From assembly GCF_003574215.1 (NCBI RefSeq), contig NZ_AP018558.1, positions 62,001 to 126,000 on the forward strand: a DNA stretch of 64,000 nt. Reading direction: 5' to 3'. Source of the stretch: Hydrogenophilus thermoluteolus (GTDB taxonomy: Bacteria > Pseudomonadota > Gammaproteobacteria > Burkholderiales > Rhodocyclaceae). The notes under the pieces were generated by a model that saw only the letters and a list, made by a program, of their open reading frames with translations, was not told the origin of the DNA and did no database searches. Made by a program: the position numbers and the translations under genes. Positions 33,469-43,519 of the stretch are shown one piece after another (the first letter of the stretch is position 1; every line of letters begins with the position of its first letter).

Positions 33469-34866
33469 ATGGCAACAGGTACGATCGTACAGTGCATCGG
33501 CGCGGTGATCGACATTCAATTCCCGCGCGACCAGATGCCAAAAATCTACGAAGCGCTGAAACTCGTCGACGAAAACGATTTCGTCGAGAAAGGGCTCACG
33601 TTCGAGGTGCAGCAGCAGTTGGGTGACGGTGTCGTGCGCACGATCGCGCTGGGCGCTTCCGACGGGCTGCGCCGTGGGATGAAAGTGGAATCGACGGGGG
33701 CACCGATCAGCGTTCCCGTCGGTCATGGCACGCTCGGCCGCATCATGGACGTGCTCGGTCGGCCCATCGACGAAGCCGGTCCCATCCAAACCGACGAATA
33801 CCGCTCGATCCACCAGAAAGCGCCGAAATTCGACGAGCTTTCGCCGTCGGTCGAGCTCTTGGAGACCGGGATCAAGGTGATCGACCTCATCTGCCCGTTT
33901 GCGAAAGGGGGTAAGGTCGGTCTCTTCGGCGGTGCCGGGGTGGGCAAAACCGTCAATATGATGGAGCTCATCAACAACATTGCGAAACAGCACTCCGGTC
34001 TCTCGGTTTTTGCCGGCGTCGGTGAGCGTACCCGCGAAGGGAATGACTTCTATCACGAAATGAAGGAGTCGAACGTTCTCGACAAGGTCGCGATGGTCTT
34101 CGGGCAGATGAACGAACCGCCCGGAAACCGTCTGCGCGTGGCGCTAACTGGTCTGACGATGGCCGAACGCTTCCGCGACGAAGGGCGCGACATTCTCTTC
34201 TTCGTCGACAACATCTACCGCTACACGCTTGCGGGTACCGAAGTGTCGGCGCTCCTTGGCCGGATGCCGTCGGCGGTGGGTTATCAGCCGACGCTCGCCG
34301 AAGAGATGGGTAAATTGCAAGAGCGGATCACATCGACGAAAGTCGGCTCGATTACCTCGATCCAAGCGGTTTACGTTCCGGCGGACGACCTGACCGACCC
34401 GTCTCCGGCAACCACCTTCTTGCACCTCGACTCCACCGTCGTGTTGTCGCGTGATATCGCAGCACTCGGGATCTACCCTGCGGTCGACCCGCTCGATTCC
34501 ACCAGCCGTCAGCTCGATCCGCTGATCGTCGGTGAGGAGCACTACACCGTGGCGCGTAAAGTGCAGGCCACGTTGCAGCGCTACAAAGAGTTGCGCGACA
34601 TCATCGCGATCCTGGGGATGGACGAGCTTTCACCGGAAGACAAACTGACGGTGGCCCGTGCGCGGAAGATCCAGCGCTTCTTGTCGCAGCCGTTCCACGT
34701 CGCCGAGGTGTTTACCGGGACGCCGGGCAAATACGTTCCGCTCAAGGAGACGATCCGCGGCTTCAAGATGATCGTCGAAGGCGAGTGCGACCACCTGCCC
34801 GAACAGGCCTTCTACATGGTCGGGACGATCGACGAGGCATTCGAAAAAGCCAAGAAGGTCCAATAA
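33469..34866 (+). CDS. atpD: F1 ATP synthase subunit beta
   Basis: A 465-residue catalytic subunit. The P-loop is GGAGVGKTVNM near residue 150, followed by the catalytic glutamate region GERTREGNDFYHEM. DELSEED-like regulatory sequence appears as MDELSPEDKLTVARARK, and the family signature PAVDPLDSTSR is intact. It is preceded by an AAAGGA site. Confidence 0.98.
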   Translation: MATGTIVQCIGAVIDIQFPRDQMPKIYEALKLVDENDFVEKGLTFEVQQQLGDGVVRTIALGASDGLRRGMKVESTGAPISVPVGHGTLGRIMDVLGRPIDEAGPIQTDEYRSIHQKAPKFDELSPSVELLETGIKVIDLICPFAKGGKVGLFGGAGVGKTVNMMELINNIAKQHSGLSVFAGVGERTREGNDFYHEMKESNVLDKVAMVFGQMNEPPGNRLRVALTGLTMAERFRDEGRDILFFVDNIYRYTLAGTEVSALLGRMPSAVGYQPTLAEEMGKLQERITSTKVGSITSIQAVYVPADDLTDPSPATTFLHLDSTVVLSRDIAALGIYPAVDPLDSTSRQLDPLIVGEEHYTVARKVQATLQRYKELRDIIAILGMDELSPEDKLTVARARKIQRFLSQPFHVAEVFTGTPGKYVPLKETIRGFKMIVEGECDHLPEQAFYMVGTIDEAFEKAKKVQ

Positions 34867-34881
34867 ACAAGGGGTGGTGTC

Positions 34882-35319
34882 ATGGCGATGACCGTACATG
34901 TCGATGTGGTGAGCGCCGAAGAAGAGCTCTTCTCCGGGCTTGCCGAAATGGTGGTTCTGCCCGGAGAAGCGGGCGAACTGGGCGTATTACCAGGTCATGC
35001 GCCGTTGCTGACGCGAATCCGCCCGGGGACCGTTCGGGTCAAGACGCCGGACCATGGCGAAGAGATCATCTTCGTTTCGGGCGGCATTCTCGAGGTGCAA
35101 CCCAACTTGGTGACGGTGTTGGCCGATACCGCAGTGCGCGGTGCCGACCTGGACGAAGCGCGCGCAATCGAAGCGAAGCGCCGCGCCGAGGAGGCACTGC
35201 AAAACCGCAACGCGGCGATCGACTACGCGAAAGCGCAAGCCGAACTCGCCGAAGCGGTGGCGCAGCTCCAGGCGATCGAGCGGATGAAAAAGCTCAAACA
35301 CCGCGTGGGTGGCGCATAA
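34882..35319 (+). CDS. atpC: F1 ATP synthase subunit epsilon
   Basis: A 145-residue epsilon subunit, last gene of the atp operon. The N-terminal beta-sandwich has VDVVSAEEELFSGLAEMVVLPGEAGELGVLPGHAPLLTRI, given here as the landmark PGEAGELGVLPGHAPLLT. The C-terminal helical hairpin, which can inhibit ATP hydrolysis, covers residues about 90-140. ATG 34882 has a weak GGGGTGG site; an in-frame internal ATG two codons on is also possible. Confidence 0.97.
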   Translation: MAMTVHVDVVSAEEELFSGLAEMVVLPGEAGELGVLPGHAPLLTRIRPGTVRVKTPDHGEEIIFVSGGILEVQPNLVTVLADTAVRGADLDEARAIEAKRRAEEALQNRNAAIDYAKAQAELAEAVAQLQAIERMKKLKHRVGGA

Positions 35320-35351
35320 CCAACCGAACCCGAATCGCGTAATTCGCGAAG

Positions 35352-35389
35352 AGCCCGAGGGTGTGTTGCCGCACCCTCGGGCTTTTTTT
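35352..35389 (+). terminator. Rho-independent terminator of the atp operon
   Basis: A perfect 12-base stem, AGCCCGAGGGTG (35352-35363) with CACCCTCGGGCT (35372-35383), has an 8-base loop and is followed by an uninterrupted T-run to 35389. It lies 33 bases after the atpC stop codon. The next gene is on the opposite strand, so this ends the operon. Confidence 0.93.
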
Positions 35390-35479
35390 GTCGCGTAACA
35401 ATCGTGGCACGCAGATAAAGGAGGCGGCTAGGAGTTCGAGACGGTAGCAAACAGCAGATCGATTGACACTACGACGGCT

Positions 35480-36373
35480 TTACGCCGGTTGAATCCCCGC
35501 AACTTTCCAACCGCCACCCGACTTCGGTTTGACCAAGTGCCAGAGCTCGGCGAACGACGCGGGCGGCGTCGATGGCGTTTCTCGGATCAACCCGCTGAAG
35601 CGTACCGTAGCCAGGTAGTGGTCTCCTTCGTCGGTCAGGTCGAGAAGTTCCGCGGAGAGTTGCACCACATCGGTCTGTTGGCTGGGCTCCCAGGTTGGGT
35701 TCGCCTGGAGTTCCGCGAGCAGTTGCGGGGTGACCAGACGCGCGATCGCTGCCCAATCTTGCGCGTCGTGGGCCGCTTGCAGCGCGACGAACTGCCGTTT
35801 CGCTTCCTGCAGGAACGCCACTTCGTCGAGCTGAGCACGAAGGGGGTTGGTGGTATCGGCATCCCCTGCGGCTTGCGCAGCGTGCCCGGCAGCAGCAGAT
35901 GGCCATGAGTTAGATGGCCACGGGTTGCGATCGGCGGTACGCCACGTCGCCTGGGGCGATGCGCCAGCCGCAGTCTCCGCTGGGCGCATCTGCGGCGATT
36001 GCCACCGGCGGAAGAGCCAAAAGAGGCCGCCTGCAAAGAGCGCGATCAGGAGCAGCGAACCGAATTCGTCGCTCAAACCGAGGGAAGAAAAGAGCCAAGC
36101 CAGGCCGAGCCCCGCCGCGAGACCGCCGAGTGGTCCCAACCACGAGGAACGGCGCGGTGTGGTTTGGGGCGTCGCGCCTGGGGTTGCCGGTTTGGGCGCA
36201 GGCGCGATTTGAGCGGGGCGCGGTGGTGGAGTGATCTGGCGCTGGATACCGAAGCTGCGCCCACCACCCAGGCGGCGCGCTTCAGCGTCGTCCGGCCAGG
36301 CGGTCAGGAACAACGTGGCACACGCAACGAAAGCGGTCAAAACCAATCGTGCCATGCGATGCGCATAGGTCAT
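35480..36373 (-). CDS. Tim44-like domain membrane protein
   Basis: A 297-residue protein with an N-terminal signal or anchor (residues 7-24), a short basic/Pro-rich linker, one or two membrane segments (about 76-122, LGGLAAGLGLAWLFSS and SLLLIALFAGGLFWLF), and a C-terminal Tim44-like domain from about residue 175 (FLQEAKRQFVALQAAHDAQDW, and a final GGGWKVAGIQPA). This layout is common in beta- and gammaproteobacteria, where the protein's role is unknown; homology is to the lipid-contacting domain of mitochondrial Tim44. ATG 36373 follows AGGAGGA. It lies 16 bases after ubiE on the same strand, and is probably the last gene of a DUF971-ubiE-tim44 unit. Confidence 0.85.
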   Translation of the reverse strand: MTYAHRMARLVLTAFVACATLFLTAWPDDAEARRLGGGRSFGIQRQITPPPRPAQIAPAPKPATPGATPQTTPRRSSWLGPLGGLAAGLGLAWLFSSLGLSDEFGSLLLIALFAGGLFWLFRRWQSPQMRPAETAAGASPQATWRTADRNPWPSNSWPSAAAGHAAQAAGDADTTNPLRAQLDEVAFLQEAKRQFVALQAAHDAQDWAAIARLVTPQLLAELQANPTWEPSQQTDVVQLSAELLDLTDEGDHYLATVRFSGLIRETPSTPPASFAELWHLVKPKSGGGWKVAGIQPA

Positions 36374-36389
36374 CGGCGAAATCCTCCTG

Positions 36390-37124
36390 TTACGGTTTGA
36401 AGCCGCGATGGAGTGCAACCACCCCAGCGGTCAGGTTGTGGTATTGGACCGCGACGAAGCCGACGCGTTCCATCATCTGACGGAGCGTCTCCTGATCGGG
36501 GTGTACCCGAATCGATTCCGCGAGATAGCGGTAACTCTCGGCGTCGTTCGCGACGATTTTGCCGAGCCGCGGCAGCACCTGAAAGGAGTACCAGTCATAA
36601 AGCGGGGAGAGCGGCGCCCAGACGCGAGAGAATTCCAGAACCAACAGGCGTCCGCCCGGTTTGAGCACGCGCAGCATTTCGGCAAGTGCTGCCTCTTTGT
36701 GGGTCATGTTGCGCAAGCCGAACGCGACCGAAACGCAGTCGAACGTGTCGCTGGGAAAGGGGAGTTGCTCCGCGTCGCACTGGGCAAACGCAGGAATGAC
36801 GCCTGTTTCGAGGAGGCGCGTTTTGCCGCGCACAAGCATCGCGTGGTTGATGTCGGTCATCCACACCTGGCCGGTGGGTCCGACGCGCCGCGCGAACGCC
36901 AACGCGAGATCCCCGGTGCCCGAAGCGATATCCAATACCCGGTGACCAGGGCGCACGCCCGAGGTGGCGATCGTGTAGTGCTTCCAAAGACGGTGGAGCC
37001 CTGCCGACATCAGATCGTTCATCACGTCGTATTTGTCGGCGACCGAATCGAAGACTTGCCCGACCAACCGTTTCTTTTCTGGTGCGGGAACCTGGCGGAA
37101 CCCGAAGTCGGCTTGCTCGCTCAT
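36390..37124 (-). CDS. ubiE: Ubiquinone/menaquinone C-methyltransferase UbiE
   Basis: A 244-residue SAM methyltransferase that methylates the quinone ring carbon in ubiquinone (and menaquinone) synthesis. The family N-terminus VFDSVADKYDVMNDLMSAGLHRLWK, SAM motif VLDIASGTGDLALA, FDCVSVAFGLRNMTHKEAAL and the C-terminal LTAGVVALHRGFKP are all clear. ATG 37124 lies inside the end of the upstream DUF971 gene (overlap ATGA) behind an AAGGAGGG site. Confidence 0.97.
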   Translation of the reverse strand: MSEQADFGFRQVPAPEKKRLVGQVFDSVADKYDVMNDLMSAGLHRLWKHYTIATSGVRPGHRVLDIASGTGDLALAFARRVGPTGQVWMTDINHAMLVRGKTRLLETGVIPAFAQCDAEQLPFPSDTFDCVSVAFGLRNMTHKEAALAEMLRVLKPGGRLLVLEFSRVWAPLSPLYDWYSFQVLPRLGKIVANDAESYRYLAESIRVHPDQETLRQMMERVGFVAVQYHNLTAGVVALHRGFKP

Positions 37125-37564
37125 CGCGCACACCCTCCTTGCCCGCACCCACACGCGGCATCCGAAAGGCGGCTTGCTTCGGTGTTGGTATGGGAAGTCG
37201 GTTCACGGCTCGCGCCAGCCGCTTGCAGTTGGGCGAGGTAGTCGGCCCACCGCGCTGCATAGGTTTCGCCGAGTTCGCGCAGATAGGTCCAAGTGTAAAT
37301 GCCGCTGTCATGACCGTCCGAAAATGCGATCTGAAGGGCATAATGACCTGAAGGGGTCAGCCGATCGATTCGCACCCCTTTTTTGCCGGTCTGCAATACG
37401 GATTGACCGGGGCCGTGACCTTGGACTTCGGCAGACGGGCTGAACACCCGCAGATATTCGGGGTCGAACGTGAACGTGGCGCCATCGGCGAACGTGATTT
37501 CGAGCTGGTTGCGCCGTTGGTGGTAAACCACCGATTCGGGAACATGACGAGGGTCGAGATTCAT
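37121..37564 (-). CDS. DUF971 (GBBH-like) protein with Cys-rich tail
   Basis: A 147-residue protein. Residues 1-115 are a DUF971 domain, related to the N-terminal domain of gamma-butyrobetaine hydroxylase (VVYHQRRNQLEITFADG, GHYALQIAFSDGHDSGIYTW, YLRELG). In beta- and gammaproteobacteria this gene usually precedes ubiE, as here, but its role is not settled. The tail is unusual: Cys138, Cys140 and Cys145 in ACGCGQGGCAR could bind a metal. ATG 37564 starts the conserved part but has no obvious ribosome site; an in-frame TTG lies nine codons upstream. The gene is divergent from phoB. Confidence 0.85.
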   Translation of the reverse strand: MNLDPRHVPESVVYHQRRNQLEITFADGATFTFDPEYLRVFSPSAEVQGHGPGQSVLQTGKKGVRIDRLTPSGHYALQIAFSDGHDSGIYTWTYLRELGETYAARWADYLAQLQAAGASREPTSHTNTEASRLSDAACGCGQGGCAR

Positions 37565-37645
37565 GGTGCGCACGAAAGATGGCTCAGACAATCGTTTAGC
37601 TTACCATGAATCGCGCGTGGGCAGGGGGGCGCGATCGCCACGCCT

Positions 37646-37679
37646 TTGTCACAAAACTGTCATCTCATTCGATTATGAT
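37646..37679 (+). promoter_or_regulatory. Pho box and -10 element of phoB
   Basis: Two direct 11-base repeats with TTGTCA (37646-37651) and CTGTCA (37657-37662) match the Pho box consensus at the expected period. TATGAT (37674-37679) follows ten bases after the second CTGTCAT, the standard spacing for PhoB-activated promoters that lack a -35 box. Transcription would begin around 37686, just before the proposed phoB start codon. Confidence 0.75.
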
Positions 37680-37686
37680 CGCAGCG

Positions 37687-38394
37687 ATGAGCCAAACACG
37701 AACGATATTGCTCGTTGAAGACGATGCCGCGATCCGTTCGCTCCTGGTGTTGCACCTGGAGAACGCGGGTTTTCGGGTGCTGGAAGCGCCAGACGTGCGT
37801 ACGGCGCTACGCTGGTTGGACGAACTGTTGCCCGATATTGCGGTGATCGACTGGATGTTGCCCGACGTCTCGGGGATCACGTTGCTCGAGCGATTGCGCC
37901 ACAACGACCGTACACGGCAGATTCCCGTGGTGATGCTGACGGCTCGCGCTGCGGAAGCCGACAAGGTGCGCGGGCTCGAGGGGGGGGCCGACGATTATGT
38001 CACCAAACCGTTCTCGCCGCGGGAACTGCTGGCGCGGATCCGTGCGGTGTTGCGGCGGCGGCAGCCGGAGCCGGAAGCCGGACCGGTTGCGTTCGGCGGG
38101 CTTGAACTGGTGCCCGATCGCCGTGTCGTCCGCCGCGCCGGTGCGGAGCAGACGCTGGGACCGACCGAATTCCGGCTGTTGCATTTTTTCGTGACCCATC
38201 CGGAACGGGTATGGGATCGCGCCACGCTGCTCGATCGCGTCTGGGGCGACGATGCGTTCATCGAAGAGCGTACCGTGGATGTCCATGTCCGGCGGTTGCG
38301 CTTGGCGTTGCGGCCCCTCAAGGCCGACGGCATGATCGAGACGGTTCGCGGCGCAGGTTACCGCATCACCGCGATCCCCCTCGAACCGCTGTGA
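37687..38394 (+). CDS. phoB: Phosphate regulon response regulator PhoB
   Basis: A 235-residue OmpR/PhoB-family regulator. The receiver has Glu11-Asp12-Asp13, phospho-acceptor Asp55 (VIDWMLPD) and Lys107 (VTKPF). The C-terminal winged helix shows LGPTEFRLLHFF and VDVHVRRLRLAL, close to PhoB. A Pho box lies immediately upstream, supporting the name and autoregulation. The start at ATG 37687 is one codon set after another in-frame ATG (37675) that falls inside the -10 box; no ribosome site is visible, so the mRNA may be leaderless. phoR follows three bases after the stop codon. No pst or phoU genes are in the window. Confidence 0.92.
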   Translation: MSQTRTILLVEDDAAIRSLLVLHLENAGFRVLEAPDVRTALRWLDELLPDIAVIDWMLPDVSGITLLERLRHNDRTRQIPVVMLTARAAEADKVRGLEGGADDYVTKPFSPRELLARIRAVLRRRQPEPEAGPVAFGGLELVPDRRVVRRAGAEQTLGPTEFRLLHFFVTHPERVWDRATLLDRVWGDDAFIEERTVDVHVRRLRLALRPLKADGMIETVRGAGYRITAIPLEPL

Positions 38395-38397
38395 ACG

Positions 38398-39681
38398 ATG
38401 CGCCCGCGTCACGAACGTTTCGGCCTGGTGCTCGGCGCGATCGGGGTTGGTGTGGCGAGCGTCGTCGCCGGCAGCACGGGTGCGGCGATCGCGGTTGCGG
38501 CTGTAGCGGGTTGGGGATGGTGGCAAGCGCAGCGCCGTTGCCATGAGGTAGAGACGGCGTTGGCGCGCGCCGAGGCGGAGCAGGCGGCGTCGCAGCGCGA
38601 TCGTGCGCAGCAAGCGAACGACTTGTCGCAGTTGCTGGCGCTCTTGTCCGACGTGCCCGTTGCGATCGTTTGGGTACGGGCGGGCATGGTGCAGTGGGCG
38701 AATCAGACCGCATGTACTTGGTTGGCGCTGCGGCCAGCGCGCCACTTGGGGCAACCGGTGGTCTGGTTTTTGCCCGACACGACCTGTTGGTCAGAAGCGG
38801 TGCGTGCCGGTGCCAACGGCGTGACGAAAACGGTCCAGATTGGGCAACGCACCTTCGAATGGCGGCTCTACTGGTTCGCCCATACGGATACGCCGGAAAG
38901 CGGCCTCTTGTGGATCGAGGATGCGACGGAACGCCAGCGCGTTGCTGCGATGCGCCGCGATTTCGTCGCAAACGTTTCGCACGAGCTGCGGACCCCGCTG
39001 ACGGTGTTGATCGGCGGTTTGGAGACGCTTGCCGAGCGCGATTTTCCGTTGGAACCGGCACAACGCAGCGAACTCATCGCCCAGTGCGAGCGGGAAGCGA
39101 AACGGATGTTGCGCCTGGTGCGCGATCTGCTGCAGCTCGCAGAACTGGAAAGCGGCGCGCCGCCTGCGTTCGAGTGGATTTCAGTGGCGGCGCTGATCGA
39201 CGAAGCAGCCGAGTTGGCGTGGACGTTGGCGCCTGAAGGGCTCACCGTCACGGTTGCGTTACCGGAACCGCTCGCCACGGCGCAATTGCACGGCGACGAG
39301 GCGGAATTGGCGACGGCGTTACGCAATTTGGTGAGCAACGCGGTGCGCTATACCCCCGCGCCCGGGAGGGTGACCATCGGCGCGACGGCGCAAGGGGATG
39401 CATTGGTCCTTTGGGTCGAGGACACAGGGATCGGCATTCCCGAGGAACACCTACCGCGGCTCACCGAACGGTTCTACCGGGTCGACCGGGCCCGCTCCCG
39501 CGCAAGCGGCGGAACCGGTCTGGGGTTGGCGATCGTCCAGCATGTCGCCGAACGGCACGGTGCGCGCTTGGCGATCACGAGCGAAGTGGGCAAAGGAAGC
39601 TGTTTTCGTCTCGATTTCCCTCGCCCGCGCTGGCGCGTCACGACCGTTGCTCACAATGAGCGGAACGAGAACCAGCAGTAA
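38398..39681 (+). CDS. phoR: Phosphate regulon sensor kinase PhoR
   Basis: A 427-residue histidine kinase paired with phoB. Two N-terminal hydrophobic segments (LVLGAIGVGVASVVAGSTG and AAIAVAAVAGWGWW) are separated by almost no periplasmic loop, as in PhoR, which senses through PstSCAB and PhoU. A PAS domain (about 80-175) precedes the HisKA box NVSHELRTPL with His195, and the ATPase has NLVSNAVRYTP, VEDTGIGIPEEHL and GGTGLGLAIV. The last 31 bases overlap the convergent uncharacterised gene. Confidence 0.93.
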   Translation: MRPRHERFGLVLGAIGVGVASVVAGSTGAAIAVAAVAGWGWWQAQRRCHEVETALARAEAEQAASQRDRAQQANDLSQLLALLSDVPVAIVWVRAGMVQWANQTACTWLALRPARHLGQPVVWFLPDTTCWSEAVRAGANGVTKTVQIGQRTFEWRLYWFAHTDTPESGLLWIEDATERQRVAAMRRDFVANVSHELRTPLTVLIGGLETLAERDFPLEPAQRSELIAQCEREAKRMLRLVRDLLQLAELESGAPPAFEWISVAALIDEAAELAWTLAPEGLTVTVALPEPLATAQLHGDEAELATALRNLVSNAVRYTPAPGRVTIGATAQGDALVLWVEDTGIGIPEEHLPRLTERFYRVDRARSRASGGTGLGLAIVQHVAERHGARLAITSEVGKGSCFRLDFPRPRWRVTTVAHNERNENQQ

Positions 39682-41198
39682 TCGTAACCGGTTTCGAGCC
39701 GCTCTACGACCAGGATCAGCCGCTCTTTCTTGTTGAGGTGAAGTTCCCACTGTTTGGGGAAGGGTTCGTCTTGCGCCGGAACGACGAGCGTCTCCCACGG
39801 GTCGAGCGCGTCCCGTGAGCGAATCAACAGAAACGCGGGCGACCAGGGAAGGGGGTCGGTACCGATGGGGTTGAGGGGTCTTGCGGCAAGAGGGATCACG
39901 CGATCGTACGTGAACCGTTGGATGCCAATGTGGAAAGCGTTCTCCGTCTGAGAACGCCACCGGATACGCGCAAGTACCCAGCGTTTCGCGTCCAGACTGG
40001 GGCTGGTGGTTTGTAATGCGACCAACTGTTGCGGGACGAACGTATCCGCAGTGATTCGAGCGACCGAAAGCGGTTGGATCAACTGCCAACCCTCGGCGCT
40101 TTTGTCCCTGACGCGCAAAAGGTTGTGTTCCTCGTCGTTCGCATCGCTGGCGTTGCCCAAACCATCGACAAAAAGCGCGATCCGCTGGGTGCGGAGGTAC
40201 GGGGAGCGCTCCGATCCGGGTTGGTATTCGAACGGACGGCCTGCGACTGCAGTGTAGATCGCGTTCCACCCCTGAATCAGGCGCGCTGGCTCGAGCGCGC
40301 CCGATTCGCGCTGCTGTGACCGTCCTTTGGGCGGTTGTGCCAGCAGGCGATACAAGGTTTCCCGCGCGTTTTGGGCTTCGATGCGGTCTGGTTCGGTGTG
40401 CGCAGCTGCTCCTTCCTCTTGTTGTTGGAGTTGGTGGAGCATGGCTTCGCAATCGAGGAGCCACAGATCCTGTTCGGTGTCATCACCATGCAGTCGAGGC
40501 GGTGCCCAACTGTGGAGGGAAAAACCATAGCGGTGGGTCTTATCGTCTGGAGCAAGCCAGCTCTTGGGTACGATTTGGAGATAAGCCGCGTGGGTCTCGA
40601 TCAGTTCGCGGAACGCGGCAAGCTGCGGCGGCGGGGTGCGCGCGGGATCGACGAGAAAGGTGGCAAGCACCGCGGCGACCTGCTCATGCGGTGACGTCTT
40701 GCCGTCGCGGGTGAGGGGGTCTTCGACCCGTTTCCACACGACCCGACGCTCGCTTGCCGCAGTATAGAGGCGATAGAGCGCATTCCACAGCGCTTCGGGG
40801 ATCGCGTGGGCGCGCTGCCAGAACCAATCGAAGGCTTGCTGGAGTAACCACCCCATTCGGGCGAACGCAACGGCCAAATGGGTTCGGTACCGGGTGTGGT
40901 TCGAAAGGCGCTGTGCCACGGTCGCATAGAGCACGAGCAACACGGACCAGAGCGCCCAAAACCGCTCAGGGTCGTTCCGGGTGAGCGTGTGGGCGTGGCT
41001 GCGCAGAATATCGACGGTTTCGAGCAATTCCCCCCAGGCGGGTTCGTCGTCTGGGGATGCCGGACGGTGCCGCTCTGCCGCAAGCGTGCGCAGCAACTGG
41101 GTGGCGTGGCGATGCACCAACCGCTCGATTTCCGCGCCATCGTGCGCCGCGGTCAATTCGCTTTTGAGCGTCTCTTGAAAACGCGTTGCATCCCACAT
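39651..41198 (-). CDS. Uncharacterised protein, coupled to YeeE
   Basis: A 515-residue protein that I do not recognise with certainty. It has no signal peptide or membrane segment. Residues 1-190 are helical and rich in Trp, Arg and Leu (LQQAFDWFWQRAHAIPEALW). A middle part of mixed, acidic character follows, with a Gln/Glu run near 255. The C-terminal 120 residues look like a compact beta domain (VARITADTFVPQQLVAL, WVLARIRWRSQ, FHIGIQRF), somewhat like the atypical PilZ-type ends of large uncharacterised betaproteobacterial proteins; that comparison is from memory and weak. It starts two bases after the YeeE stop codon, so translation is likely coupled, and its end overlaps phoR by 31 bases. 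Confidence 0.75.
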   Translation of the reverse strand: MWDATRFQETLKSELTAAHDGAEIERLVHRHATQLLRTLAAERHRPASPDDEPAWGELLETVDILRSHAHTLTRNDPERFWALWSVLLVLYATVAQRLSNHTRYRTHLAVAFARMGWLLQQAFDWFWQRAHAIPEALWNALYRLYTAASERRVVWKRVEDPLTRDGKTSPHEQVAAVLATFLVDPARTPPPQLAAFRELIETHAAYLQIVPKSWLAPDDKTHRYGFSLHSWAPPRLHGDDTEQDLWLLDCEAMLHQLQQQEEGAAAHTEPDRIEAQNARETLYRLLAQPPKGRSQQRESGALEPARLIQGWNAIYTAVAGRPFEYQPGSERSPYLRTQRIALFVDGLGNASDANDEEHNLLRVRDKSAEGWQLIQPLSVARITADTFVPQQLVALQTTSPSLDAKRWVLARIRWRSQTENAFHIGIQRFTYDRVIPLAARPLNPIGTDPLPWSPAFLLIRSRDALDPWETLVVPAQDEPFPKQWELHLNKKERLILVVERLETGYDYCWFSFRSL

Positions 41199-41200
41199 CG

Positions 41201-41974
41201 TCAAGTGGCTCGCATCGTTCCGTCGACCAGCCGATGGGTGACGATCCCGCCGACCCACATCGCCAACAGAGTGAGCCACGAGGTGAGGGAAAAGAGCGAC
41301 GCGCCGGTAACGCCTGCGCCTACCGCACAGCCGCCGGCCAGAATGCCGCCGAAGCCCATCAATACGGCACCAGCGAGATACCGCTTCATCGCGTGCCCGC
41401 CCTGAAACCCTTGGAGCTCGAGTTCACGATTGTGCCATGCGGCCAAAAAAGCGCCAAGGAGTACGGCTGGAATGAAGAAAAAATCGAAGTCCAGGGGCAC
41501 GGTGGCGGTAGCCAGAACGGTCATCAGGACATTCGCCGAAGGCGAGGTGAAGGTGAGGCTGCGCACCGGAACCGGGTCGAACGAAACCAGCGAGAGTTGG
41601 TAGGTGGCGATCCACGCGACGACGATTACCGCACCGGCGCCGATCGCATGTCCGATTTGGCCGCGCGGCAGCCGCGAACGAATTGCCCAGAGGATCGCGC
41701 CGGAGAGGCTGCCGACGCTGGCCAGCTGCCGAACGTTCGCGGTGTCGAACCAGCCCGAAGCAATCGCGAGCTGCGTCCCCATCACCGCAACCGAGAAGGT
41801 GATGAGCCAGACCGTGGTGCGCTGTCCCCATTGCCGTTCGGCGAATTCGATCGTTGCAGCGCGCAGGCAGAATCGAGAACGTTGGCCAAAGTAGCCGAAT
41901 GCGAGCCCGATGAGCGCACCGAGTGTGGCGAGGAGATACGGGGTTTCGAAGCGGTCGACGAGCCAAGCCCACAT
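41201..41974 (-). CDS. YeeE/YedE family transporter, apparently shortened inside
   Basis: A 257-residue polytopic membrane protein of the YeeE/YedE (Sulf_transp) family, whose studied members take up thiosulfate. The N-terminal GYFGQRSRFCLRAA (Cys36) and the C-terminal LMGFGGILAGGCAVGAGVTG (Cys216) are clear, as is the internal FDPVPVRSLTFTSP. Most relatives have 330-400 residues and a third conserved Cys in a middle G-C-x-S/G-R motif. Here the chain passes from SVGSLSGA (about 92) straight to LWAIRSRLPRGQ, without that middle part, although the frame stays open. ATG 41974 follows a GGAAGG site, and the uncharacterised gene follows two bases after the stop. Substrate is unproven. Confidence 0.82.
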   Translation of the reverse strand: MWAWLVDRFETPYLLATLGALIGLAFGYFGQRSRFCLRAATIEFAERQWGQRTTVWLITFSVAVMGTQLAIASGWFDTANVRQLASVGSLSGAILWAIRSRLPRGQIGHAIGAGAVIVVAWIATYQLSLVSFDPVPVRSLTFTSPSANVLMTVLATATVPLDFDFFFIPAVLLGAFLAAWHNRELELQGFQGGHAMKRYLAGAVLMGFGGILAGGCAVGAGVTGASLFSLTSWLTLLAMWVGGIVTHRLVDGTMRAT

Positions 41975-42045
41975 GGCGACACCTTCCGACGGAAGAGGTC
42001 GCCATTATCGCATACGAATATGTTGAAGTAGAATAAAATAAAACG

Positions 42046-43506
<1,461 letters not shown>

Positions 43507-43519
43507 CGCTTTCGCTCCT

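Noticed and set aside
41201..41974. YeeE as a frameshifted pseudogene
   Set aside because: The reading frame is continuous, with normal start, ribosome site and both conserved ends, so an in-frame deletion fits better.
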